From NCBI GenBank assembly GCA_025935735.1, contig JAICUS010000172.1:1-10283 (forward strand): 10,283 nucleotides of DNA. Reading direction: 5' to 3'. Positions 1 to 6,246 of the stretch are shown here, piece after piece; position 1 is the stretch's first letter; each line of letters opens with the position of its first letter. The notes beneath the pieces were generated by a model. It did no database searches, was not told the origin of the DNA, and saw only the letters and a list, made by a program, of their open reading frames with translations. The stretch is from Solirubrobacteraceae bacterium. GTDB lineage: Bacteria > Actinomycetota > Thermoleophilia > Solirubrobacterales > Solirubrobacteraceae. Position numbers and translations under genes: made by a program.

Positions 1-326
1 ACGCCGAGCTCGCGCTGCGCGGCGGCGCTGCGCTCGAAGCGCTCGAGGTCGGCGTCGCTGTGCCCCGGCCGCAGGTAGCCGTTGCGGACGATCTCCAGGT
101 GGCCGGCCGTCTCGAGCGCGGTCAAGAAACGCATGCTGACCACGCGGACCGCGATCGCCGGCGGGTCCAGGTACTGCGTCTCGATGATGCCGACCGACAG
201 CCCGGAGGAGGCGGCGGCGACGTGCGCGCGGTCGATCACCTTGACGTCCTCGATGCCCTTCGCGCGCAGGTGGTAGGCGGTGCAGAGCCCGAGCGCGCCG
301 GCGCCGACCACGACGACGGAGGTCAC
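1..326 (-). CDS. FAD-dependent oxidoreductase (DAO family), C-terminus cut off by window edge
   Basis: Only the first 108 residues are visible. The protein opens with a Rossmann dinucleotide-binding motif, VVVVGAGALGLCTAYHL (residues about 4-20, GxGxxG), followed by an acidic strand end (KVIDRA) and an AASSG segment near residue 40. This is the usual N-terminus of the D-amino-acid oxidase/sarcosine oxidase beta-subunit/glycine oxidase family, which oxidises C-N bonds of amino acids or amines using FAD. I chose the GTG at 324-326 because it overlaps the stop of the upstream aminotransferase in the arrangement GTGA, implying translational coupling; no Shine-Dalgarno is visible. It is the third gene of a tight minus-strand operon. 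The substrate cannot be told from this fragment, and the adjacent aminotransferase only suggests an amino compound. Confidence 0.82.
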   Translation of the reverse strand, partial: MTSVVVVGAGALGLCTAYHLRAKGIEDVKVIDRAHVAAASSGLSVGIIETQYLDPPAIAVRVVSMRFLTALETAGHLEIVRNGYLRPGHSDADLERFERSAAAQRELG

Positions 327-1462
327 GCGGCGGCCGCCGCTGCGAAGAGCTCGAGCACCTGGTCGATCACGCCGTCGTCCATCGGGGTCGAGACGCACAT
401 CAGCCCGTGGCGGCCGACGAGGACGCCGGCGCGATAGAGGCGCCACCACAGCTCGTCGTCCATCGCCGCGCGCGCGAGCGAGCCGCGGCCGTGCACCTCC
501 AGCCCGAGCGCGGTCACGCCGGCGCGCAGGCGGTCGCCGAGCGCGTTGACGCGGGCGATCTCCGCGGGCGTGAGCAGCTCCAGCGCGGCCAGGCCCGCGC
601 GCATCGTCGGCGGGTTGGCGGTGAACGTCCCGCCGTGCTCGAGCGCATCAGGGCGGTGCGGGTCGAACAGCGCCATCACGTCCGCCCGGCCGCCGAACGC
701 GCCGACGGGCAGCCCGCCGCCGATCGCCTTGCCCAGGGTGACGAGGTCCGGCTCCAGTTCGTAGGCCGAGTGCAGCGCGCCGTGCTCCAGGCGGAACGTG
801 ATCACCTCGTCGACGACCAGCAGCGCGCCGGCGCCGCGCGCGGCGCGCTGCACCGCGTCCGCGAACTCCGGCGTCGCGGGGCGCAGGCCGGCGCGGTTGG
901 GCATCAGGTCGACGAGCACGCAGGCCAGCCGCTCGCCGTGCCCGGCCACCGCGCGCTCCAGGGCGTTCGAGTCGCCCCACGGCACGAGCACCGTGTCGGC
1001 GATCAGCCCGGGCGGCACGCCGCGCGGCGAGCGCAGCACGCCGTCGTAGGCGCCGTGGTAGCAGCCCTCGAAGCGCAGGACCGCCGGCCGCTCGGTGTAC
1101 GCGCGGGCGAGCCGCAGCGCGGCCATCACCGCCTCGGTGCCGGAGTTGGCGAAGCGCACGCGCTCGACCGCCGCGATCCGGTCGACCAGGTGGGCGGCCA
1201 GCGCCACCTCGCTCTCGGTCGGCAGCCCGACCGACACGAGCTCGCGCGCGGCTGCCGTGAGCGCCTCGACGACCACCGGATGCCCGTGGCCGTGCATGAG
1301 CGCCGACATATTGGCCTGCAGGTCGATGACGGTGTGGCCGTCGGCGTCCAGCAGCCGGTGGCCGGCGCCGCGCACCGCGTAGGGCGGCCGCGGCGGCACG
1401 AAGACGGTGGAGCGGGTGTTGCCGCCCGGGAGCGCGGCGGCGGCGCGCTCGCGGACGCTCAT
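323..1462 (-). CDS. Class III PLP aminotransferase, glutamate-1-semialdehyde aminomutase-like
   Basis: 379 residues of the fold-type I, class III (ornithine/GSA) aminotransferase family. Visible landmarks are LQANMSALMHGHGHP (48-62), the phosphate-binding SGTE (107-110), CYHGAYDG (134-141), the cofactor aspartate in VVDEVITFR (216-224, Asp218) and the Schiff-base lysine in TLGKAIGGG (Lys245), then HGGTFTANP (276-284). All key PLP residues are present, so it should be active. HemL enzymes are usually about 430 residues; this one is shorter, and the oxidoreductase neighbour points away from heme synthesis towards transamination of an amino compound. The ATG at 1460-1462 overlaps the upstream pentapeptide stop (ATGA), with a weak GAGG 10 nt upstream. 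Its own stop overlaps the oxidoreductase start (GTGA). The substrate is unknown. Confidence 0.88.
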   Translation of the reverse strand: MSVRERAAAALPGGNTRSTVFVPPRPPYAVRGAGHRLLDADGHTVIDLQANMSALMHGHGHPVVVEALTAAARELVSVGLPTESEVALAAHLVDRIAAVERVRFANSGTEAVMAALRLARAYTERPAVLRFEGCYHGAYDGVLRSPRGVPPGLIADTVLVPWGDSNALERAVAGHGERLACVLVDLMPNRAGLRPATPEFADAVQRAARGAGALLVVDEVITFRLEHGALHSAYELEPDLVTLGKAIGGGLPVGAFGGRADVMALFDPHRPDALEHGGTFTANPPTMRAGLAALELLTPAEIARVNALGDRLRAGVTALGLEVHGRGSLARAAMDDELWWRLYRAGVLVGRHGLMCVSTPMDDGVIDQVLELFAAAAAA

Positions 1463-2127
1463 GCGTCCCGGACCTCGATCCCCAGCCCGCGGGCCAGCAG
1501 CGGCCCGAGCTCGACGAGCTGGAGCGAGTCGATGATCGCCCCGCGCAGCGCGAGCACGTCGCCGTCCGGCACGAGCGCGGAGCCGCGCAGGTCGACGCCG
1601 TTCATCCGGGCGTCGTCCAGCGCCACCCGGCGCAGCCCGCAGCCCGCGAACCGCGTCTCGCGCAGCGCCGCGCCGCCCAGGTCGGCGTCGTCGAGCACGC
1701 AGTCCTCGAAGGTCGCCCGCCGGAACGTCGCCCGCCGCAGGTTCGCCAGGTCGAGCTTGCAGTCGCGCAGGACCACGTGGTCGGCCTGCAGCGAGGCGCC
1801 GACGAACCCGGTCATGCGGCAGCGCTCGAAGCGCACGCGCTGCAGCTGCGCGCCCGTCCAGTCGGCGTTGGAGATGTCCGCGTCGGACACCACGACGTCG
1901 ATCAGCCGCAGCGAGCGCAGGCGCGTGTCGGCCAGCCGCGCGCCCTCCAGCCGGCTGCGGGCGATCCGGCCGCCGGCCGCCGAGAGCCGGCTGAGGTCGG
2001 CGGTCACGAGCATGTCCTCGAGGTCGAAGCCGGCCTGGAGCGTGTCCGGCTCCCAGGGCGTCAGCGCCTCGTCGGCCACGTCGGGCGCCTCGGTCGCGCC
2101 CGGCGAGGCCCGTCTGTCGAGCGGCAT
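1459..2127 (-). CDS. Pentapeptide-repeat protein
   Basis: 222 residues. After a leader of about 35 residues rich in Ala/Pro/Asp, a hydrophobic residue (L/F/M/I, occasionally W, V or A) falls on almost every fifth position from Leu40 to Leu185 without register slip, for example LRRATFRRATFEDCVLDDAD near 130-149. That is about 30 pentapeptides, enough for seven coils of a right-handed quadrilateral beta-helix. A short C-terminal tail (LRGAIIDSLQLVELGPLLARGLGI) caps it and recalls tails of other actinobacterial pentapeptide proteins. Some family members mimic DNA and bind gyrase (MfpA, Qnr), but most have no known function and nothing here shows a target. I chose the ATG at 2125-2127; a start further upstream would run into the divergent acetyltransferase gene. 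A GTG at 2077-2079 is an alternative. It is the first gene of the operon and overlaps the aminotransferase by ATGA. Confidence 0.85.
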   Translation of the reverse strand: MPLDRRASPGATEAPDVADEALTPWEPDTLQAGFDLEDMLVTADLSRLSAAGGRIARSRLEGARLADTRLRSLRLIDVVVSDADISNADWTGAQLQRVRFERCRMTGFVGASLQADHVVLRDCKLDLANLRRATFRRATFEDCVLDDADLGGAALRETRFAGCGLRRVALDDARMNGVDLRGSALVPDGDVLALRGAIIDSLQLVELGPLLARGLGIEVRDA

Positions 2128-2149
2128 CGCGGCAGGATACGGTCCCGTC

Positions 2150-2896
2150 GTGGCCGTACGCCTGCTCACCTGGGCCGAGCGCCCCGACCTGGCCGACCGC
2201 GGGCCGGACTCCGCCGCGGTCTGGCCGGAGTACAACCTGCACGCCGACGTCTTCAATGACTGGTGGGGACCGCTGCTCGACGAGCTGCCGGAGTTCCAGT
2301 TCGCGCTCTACGACGAGGAGGCCGACGCCGTGCTGGCCGAGGGCCACACGGGCCCGCTGGCCTGGGACGGCGACGACGCGACGCTGCCCGGCGGGATCGA
2401 CGAGGCGCTGCGCCGCGTGGTGGAGACGCGGCGGGCCGGCGGGCCGGTCGACACGCTGTGCGCGCTGGCCGCCGAGGTGTCGCCGGACGCCCGCCGCGGC
2501 GGGCTGTCCGGGCAGCTGCTGGCCGGGATGCGCGAGCTGGCCGGGCGCCACGGGCTGCGGCGTTTGATCGCGCCCGTGCGGCCGTCGTGGAAGGAGCGCT
2601 ATCCGCTCGCGCCGATCGAGCGCTACGTCGCCTGGCGGCGCGCCGACGGGACGCTGTTGGACCCGTGGATGCGGCTGCACGAGCGGCTCGGCGCCAGGGT
2701 GGGCGCGCCGCTGCCCGAGTCGATGCTGATCAGCGGGACGGTGGCCGAGTGGGAGGGCTGGACCGGGCTCGCGCTGCCGGACTCGGGCGACTACGTCTTC
2801 CCCGCCGGGCTGGCGCCGCTGCGCGTGGACCGCGAGGCCGGCCGGGCGACCTACTGGGAGCCGAACGTCTGGATGATCCACCCCGAGCTGACGTGA
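2150..2896 (+). CDS. GNAT-like N-acetyltransferase family protein (248 aa)
   Basis: The protein starts at a GTG (VAVRLLTWAERPDLAD) and reads WPEYNLHADVFNDWWG (25-40), PEFQFALYDEE (47-57) and AEGHTGPLAWDG (63-74). It then shows an acetyl-CoA-loop-like segment, AAEVSPDARRGGLSGQLL (107-124), and a conserved IAPVRPSWKERYPLAPIERY (140-159). The V-x-P-x-x-R-x-x-G-x-S/G pattern is GNAT motif A, and I recognise the whole arrangement from actinobacterial proteins annotated as GNAT-family transferases. The C-terminal third (190-248) is family-typical but unexplained. The substrate is unknown. The start codon lies only 22 nt from the divergent pentapeptide start and has no clear ribosome binding site, so the transcript may be leaderless. 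The stop overlaps the next start (GTGA). Confidence 0.78.
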   Translation: MAVRLLTWAERPDLADRGPDSAAVWPEYNLHADVFNDWWGPLLDELPEFQFALYDEEADAVLAEGHTGPLAWDGDDATLPGGIDEALRRVVETRRAGGPVDTLCALAAEVSPDARRGGLSGQLLAGMRELAGRHGLRRLIAPVRPSWKERYPLAPIERYVAWRRADGTLLDPWMRLHERLGARVGAPLPESMLISGTVAEWEGWTGLALPDSGDYVFPAGLAPLRVDREAGRATYWEPNVWMIHPELT

Positions 2897-3408
2897 CGGT
2901 CCGCGAGGCCACCGCGCGCGACGCCGCCGCGTGCGCGGCGATCTATGCGCCGTATGTCACCGACACGCCGGTCAGCTTCGAGGAGGCGCCGCCGCCGGCG
3001 GCGGAGATGGCCGAGCGGATCGCCGCGGCGGTGCTGTGGCTGGTGCTCGAGGACGAGGGCCGCGTCACCGGCTACGCGTACGCCGGGCGGTTCATGGAGC
3101 GCGCCGCCTACCGCTGGGCGTGCGAGGTCAGCGTCTACTTGGAGCGCGGGCGCGCGCGGCGCGGCGGCGGCCGGGCGCTCTATGAGGCGCTGCTGGCGGC
3201 GCTGCGCGACCGCGGCTACCTGGTCGCCGTGGCCGGGATGACGCTGCCGAACCCCGCTTCGGAGGGCTTCCACCGGGCGATGGGGTTCGAGCCGGTCGGC
3301 ACCTACCGCCGGATCGGCTACAAGCACGGCGCGTGGCACGACGTGGCGTGGACGCAGAGGGTGCTGGCTTGTGGTGACGAGCCGCCGAGCGAGCCCGACG
3401 CCTCGTAG
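2893..3408 (+). CDS. GNAT acetyltransferase, phosphinothricin/methionine-sulfone acetyltransferase-like
   Basis: 171 residues from the GTG that overlaps the previous stop (GTGA). The order of motifs is that of the PAT/Bar/MddA branch of GNAT enzymes: IYAPYVTDTPVSFEE (17-31) in the substrate-facing N-terminus, then YAYAGRFMERAAYRWACEVS (61-80). Motif A follows (VYLERGRARRGGGRALYEAL, 81-100, the acetyl-CoA phosphate loop), then LPNPASEGFHRAMGFEPVG (118-136) and the closing YKHGAWHDVAW (143-153). Such enzymes acetylate the free amine of glutamate-like molecules (phosphinothricin, methionine sulfone or sulfoximine); in soil bacteria they are often housekeeping detoxifiers rather than dedicated resistance genes. 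The last 15 residues (CGDEPPSEPDAS) are a low-complexity tail. It is co-transcribed with the preceding acetyltransferase-like gene and ends 3 nt before the inverted-repeat unit. Confidence 0.88.
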   Translation: MTVREATARDAAACAAIYAPYVTDTPVSFEEAPPPAAEMAERIAAAVLWLVLEDEGRVTGYAYAGRFMERAAYRWACEVSVYLERGRARRGGGRALYEALLAALRDRGYLVAVAGMTLPNPASEGFHRAMGFEPVGTYRRIGYKHGAWHDVAWTQRVLACGDEPPSEPDAS

Positions 3409-3411
3409 CGC

Positions 3412-3645
3412 CGGCGAACGGCTGCTGGGTAGGGGATGGGGAGCCTTCCGCCGCGCATGCTCGATCGTCTCCGCGTGCGAACCGATCAGGATCGACCGGG
3501 AATGTGACACACCGGAAAGACGTGGGGCTGGTTAGTCGCTCTATACGCGACTGACCAGCCCCGCCTCGCCGCGGGCGCCGTAGAAGCGATCATCTGCGCA
3601 CCGCGGCCGAACCCCTCACTCCCCTACCCAGCAAGCAGTTCGCCG
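3412..3645. repeat. 234-bp unit bounded by about 30-bp imperfect inverted repeats
   Basis: The left arm (3412-3441) and the reverse complement of the right arm (3612-3645) align as CGGCGAAC, GCT and GCTGGGTAGGGGA, separated by single-base insertions or changes, then a looser TGGGG/TGAGGGG. The 13-bp core (3424-3436 against 3620-3632) is perfect. Each arm begins just past the stop codon of its flanking convergent gene: 3 nt after the acetyltransferase and 16 nt after the sulfite-oxidase-like gene. Each reads in that gene's transcription direction. The interior has no convincing ORF but contains the 3524-3562 hairpin. It could be a small non-autonomous repeat element, or a conserved 3'-end signal present twice. 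Which of these is unresolved. Confidence 0.6.
3524..3562. terminator. Strong 16-bp hairpin between convergent genes, probable bidirectional terminator
   Basis: GGGGCTGGTTAGTCGC (3524-3539) pairs with GCGACTGACCAGCCCC (3547-3562) across all 16 positions, with one G-U wobble, around the 7-nt loop TCTATAC. It lies between two convergent genes, where a shared terminator is expected. No U-tract follows on either strand, as is common in high-GC actinobacteria, so an intrinsic mechanism is plausible but unproven. A processed-RNA stem or a protein-binding palindrome is the alternative. Confidence 0.6.
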
Positions 3646-3661
3646 ATCCCACCGAGGCGTC

Positions 3662-4732
3662 TCAAACCGCCATCAACCGCACCCGGCCCCAGGCGCTGTT
3701 CACATACCCCTTGGGGTTCCACACGCTCTCGGCATGCTCCGGCTGGGTGGCCGCCGCGCTGTCCCACGCGCGCACGACGACGGTGTGCTCGCCGGGCGCC
3801 AACGCCACGGGGTGGCGCCACAGGCGCCAGGCCCAGCGGCCGAGGTCGTCGAGCAGCTCGGCGTCCTCCCATTCGTGGCCGCCGTCGAGCGACACCTCGA
3901 CCCGGGTGACGTGGCGCTCGCCGCCGGCGAAGGCGTAGCCGCGCAGCTCGACCTCGCCGGCGTCCACCCGTGCGCCGTCGGGCGGCGAGAGCACCTCGGA
4001 GTTCAGCGCGATCTCGCCCAGCTCGTCGCCCGCGCCGGGCGCCGGGGACTCCTCCGGGTGCAGCAGGCGGTAGGCGACGGCCTGGAAGTAGCCCGCGCAC
4101 GGCTCGGCGCTCAGCTCGACCCGGGTCAGCCACTTCACGCTGCGCGCGCCGATGTAGCCCGGCACGACCGCCCGCAGCGGCGCGCCGTGGACCGGGGTCA
4201 GCGGCTCGCCGTTCATCTCCCAGGCCAGCAGGACCTCGGAGCGGCGCGCCTTCTCCAGCGGGACCGAGCCCGCGAACGGCTGCGGCGGGACGGCCTCCTC
4301 GGCCCGGTCGGCGGCGTGGAAGACGACGTGCGCGGCGCCGTCGGCCACGCCCGCGGCGGCCAGCACGTCGCGCAGCCGGGCGCCGCGCCAGCGCGCGGTG
4401 CCGGTGGCGCCCGGCCCCCAGGGGGCCTCGCCGGGGATGTCGCGCACCGCGATCAGCCCCGCGCGGCGGTTGCCCGCGCACTGCAGCGTGGCGGTCAGCT
4501 CGGCGGGCTCGAAGCGCTCGCGCAGGTCGTCGGTGGTGAGCGAGAGCGGCTCGCGCACCAGCCCGTCCACCCGCACCGCGCCCAGGCCGGAGTCCGGGAC
4601 CGGGCCGTGGTTGCGCACGTAGAAGCGCTCGAGCGGGGTCAGCGACGCGGCGGCCAGCGCCGGGGCCGGCGGCTCGGCGTTGAACGGGTCGTGCTCGTGA
4701 ACGACGGTGTCGGGTGGCTTGCCGTAGCGCAA
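3662..4732 (-). CDS. Molybdenum-cofactor oxidoreductase, sulfite oxidase family
   Basis: 356 residues from a TTG start. The molybdopterin domain shows FYVRNHGPVP (37-46), the Mo-ligating cysteine in LQCAGNRR (83-90, Cys85), GATGTARWRGARLRDVL (108-124), VHGAPLRAVVPGYIGARSVKW (181-201) and YFQ (215-217). Residues about 245-356 form the Mo-co dimerisation domain (SPPDGARV, VEVSLDGGHEWEDAEL, RAWDSAAATQPE, WNPKGYVNSAW). The family oxidises sulfite to sulfate. There is no heme b5 domain and no Tat or Sec signal, so it resembles the plant-type single-cofactor form and should be cytoplasmic; sulfite is the likely but unproven substrate. No ATG or GTG fits. TTG at 4730-4732 gives MRYGKPPDTVVHEHDPFNAE, matching how relatives begin. 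A CTG at 4748-4750 overlapping the HD-GYP stop is less likely. It lies 14 nt downstream of the HD-GYP gene, so is probably co-transcribed. Confidence 0.87.
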   Translation of the reverse strand: MRYGKPPDTVVHEHDPFNAEPPAPALAAASLTPLERFYVRNHGPVPDSGLGAVRVDGLVREPLSLTTDDLRERFEPAELTATLQCAGNRRAGLIAVRDIPGEAPWGPGATGTARWRGARLRDVLAAAGVADGAAHVVFHAADRAEEAVPPQPFAGSVPLEKARRSEVLLAWEMNGEPLTPVHGAPLRAVVPGYIGARSVKWLTRVELSAEPCAGYFQAVAYRLLHPEESPAPGAGDELGEIALNSEVLSPPDGARVDAGEVELRGYAFAGGERHVTRVEVSLDGGHEWEDAELLDDLGRWAWRLWRHPVALAPGEHTVVVRAWDSAAATQPEHAESVWNPKGYVNSAWGRVRLMAV

Positions 4733-4746
4733 GCCGAAGAGGGATA

Positions 4747-6135
4747 TCAGGCGGGCGCGACCGCGGGGCGCGCGGCGGGCGCCGGGGTCGGCGCGGCGGG
4801 CTCGCGGAGCGTCAGCTCCCAGCCGGGATCGCCCACCACGGCGAGCAGCGCGTCGGCCACCGCCGGGTCGAACTGGGTGCCGGCGCAGCGCCGCACCTCG
4901 GCCACGGCCTCGGCCACGGGCATGCCCTTGCGATAGGAGCGCGTCGTGGTCATCGCGTTGAACGAGTCGCAGACGGCCACGATCCGCGCGGCCAGCGGGA
5001 TGGCCTCGCCGGCCAGCCCGTCGGGGTAGCCGCGGCCGTCGAAGCGCTCGTGCGACGCGCGCACGACCAGGCCGACGCTGGACAGGAAGCCGCCCACGCG
5101 GTCGAGCATCTTCTGGCCCTCGACGGTGTGGGTCTTCATGATCGCCCACTCCTCGTCGTCCAGCTTGCCCGGCTTGTTGATGATCGCGTCGGGGATGTGG
5201 ATCTTGCCGATGTCGTGCAGCAGCGCGCCGAGCTCGGTCTCGCGGCGCACCTCCTCGCTCACCCCGAGCTGCTCGGCCACGCGTACCGAGAGGTCGACGA
5301 CGTCCTCGGTGTGATGGCCGGTGTACTCGTCGTCCTCCTCGAGCAGATCGCGCAGCAGCAGCGCCGTACCGCGATAGGACTTGCTCAGCTCGAGCGTCTG
5401 GGCGATGCGCGCCTCGCGCTCGCGGGCGAACACTGCGAGCAGGGCGGCGAGCGGCAGCACCAGCAGCGCGGCGGCAGGCGCGTCCGCGGCGGCGAGCGCC
5501 GCCAGCAGGCCGATCGGGGCGAGCAGCACGTCGACCTCGTAGATCTTCAGCCCCTCTCGCAGCAGCTCGCGCGCCGGCGTCCCCACGGCCAGCCGGACGC
5601 GGGTTGCAGTCAGGGCGAGGTCGAAGGCGAACTGGGCGGCGAACGCCGCCAGCCAGGCGGGCCAGGCGCCCAGGTGGGGGAGCTGCTCGCCCAGCGCCCA
5701 CAGCACGAACGCGGGCGCGAGCGCGAAGCCCGAGTCGCAGACCGCGTAGTACGCCGTCCAGAGCGGGTGGCCCCGGCGCGCGAGGTCGGCGCCCCGCGTC
5801 GCCGTCCCGGCGGCGATGACCAGCAACGGCACGAGCGGCGTCGGCAGCAGCAGGAGCATCGGGACGAACAGCAGCTGAGTCGGCATCGTCCGTGTCTCGC
5901 CGAACACGAACTCGACCCGCTGCAGGCCCAAGTAGGCCACGACGAACAGCGCGGCCAGGCCCGGCGAGAACGGCCGGGCCGGATGGGCGAGCGCGGCGAA
6001 GCCCACGGCGGCGGCGAGGACGACCGCGGCGACGACCGTCTCGACGCGGCGCTCCCGCCGGTCATGGGCTCCCGTGGAACGTCGCTCGAGCGACTGCTCC
6101 ATCCGGCGCTGGGTGGCGGCATCGATCTGGGACAT
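4747..6135 (-). CDS. Membrane-anchored HD-GYP domain protein, predicted c-di-GMP phosphodiesterase
   Basis: 462 residues. After a charged cytoplasmic N-terminus (1-30), hydrophobic stretches near 31-50, 58-72, 86-110, 136-148, 158-176 and 202-236 suggest about six membrane segments, forming an uncharacterised sensor-like module. A linker of about 240-265 leads to the HD-GYP domain: YTGHHTEDVVDLSVRVAEQL (271-290), the metal-binding LLHDIGKIHIPDAIINKPGK (305-324, His307-Asp308), THTVEGQKML (335-344) and SHERFDGRGYPDGLAG (361-376) with the GYP signature. CDSFNAMTTTRSYRKGMP (389-406) follows. All expected metal ligands and the GYP motif are present, so hydrolysis of c-di-GMP to pGpG/GMP is likely. 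The C-terminal 20 residues are Ala/Pro-rich and probably disordered. The start is the ATG at 6133-6135, with no strong ribosome binding site; Met12 is an alternative. Confidence 0.9.
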   Translation of the reverse strand: MSQIDAATQRRMEQSLERRSTGAHDRRERRVETVVAAVVLAAAVGFAALAHPARPFSPGLAALFVVAYLGLQRVEFVFGETRTMPTQLLFVPMLLLLPTPLVPLLVIAAGTATRGADLARRGHPLWTAYYAVCDSGFALAPAFVLWALGEQLPHLGAWPAWLAAFAAQFAFDLALTATRVRLAVGTPARELLREGLKIYEVDVLLAPIGLLAALAAADAPAAALLVLPLAALLAVFAREREARIAQTLELSKSYRGTALLLRDLLEEDDEYTGHHTEDVVDLSVRVAEQLGVSEEVRRETELGALLHDIGKIHIPDAIINKPGKLDDEEWAIMKTHTVEGQKMLDRVGGFLSSVGLVVRASHERFDGRGYPDGLAGEAIPLAARIVAVCDSFNAMTTTRSYRKGMPVAEAVAEVRRCAGTQFDPAVADALLAVVGDPGWELTLREPAAPTPAPAARPAVAPA

Positions 6136-6246
6136 GGCTGATTTCGCCGTCTCTCGACGGGTGTCCTATGTGGTCGGCCGCCCGACGCGCCGACTTTAGG
6201 GGCCAAGAGGGCATCCCACGAGCTGGCACGGAGGTCAGGCTCACAC
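6136..6246. promoter_or_regulatory. Divergent intergenic region with two small hairpins and a GGAGG ribosome binding site
   Basis: This 111-bp gap must hold the promoters of the HD-GYP gene (minus) and the secreted-protein gene (plus). Visible structure: CCGTC-TCTC-GACGG (6147-6160), which on the minus strand is a 5-bp stem with a GAGA (GNRA-type) tetraloop 11 nt before the HD-GYP ATG; GTCGG-CCGC-CCGAC (6173-6186); and GGAGG (6230-6234), 12 nt before the plus-strand ATG. I could not assign -35/-10 boxes with confidence, and the region is short for a known riboswitch. Confidence 0.4.

Noticed and set aside
1463..2881. Upstream in-frame extension of the aminotransferase, suggesting a large fusion protein
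   Set aside because: The extension is Arg/Pro/Ala-rich without motifs and overlaps the pentapeptide and acetyltransferase genes; the conserved N-terminus starts at the ATG 1462, coupled to the upstream stop.
407..2896. Long plus-strand open frame of 829 codons antisense to the aminotransferase and pentapeptide genes
   Set aside because: Only the last 248 codons (from the GTG at 2150) look like a protein; the rest is Arg/Ala/Gln/His-rich and lies opposite well-recognised genes, a GC-bias shadow.
3412..3645. A transposase-bearing insertion sequence
   Set aside because: The interval has no ORF of useful length and no target duplication is evident, so at most it is a non-autonomous repeat.
4733..5701. 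Upstream in-frame extension of the sulfite-oxidase-like gene
   Set aside because: It is a shadow of the HD-GYP coding region in another frame, and the family N-terminus starts near 4732.
4714..6141. 475-codon plus-strand open frame opposite the HD-GYP gene
   Set aside because: The composition (Gln/Arg/His/Gly runs) is typical of antisense frames in GC-rich DNA; the minus strand carries intact HD-GYP motifs.
6136..6246. A c-di-GMP or c-di-AMP riboswitch upstream of the secreted protein or the HD-GYP gene
   Set aside because: The conserved GEMM and ydaO core sequences are not present and the 111-bp region is too short; only small simple hairpins are visible.
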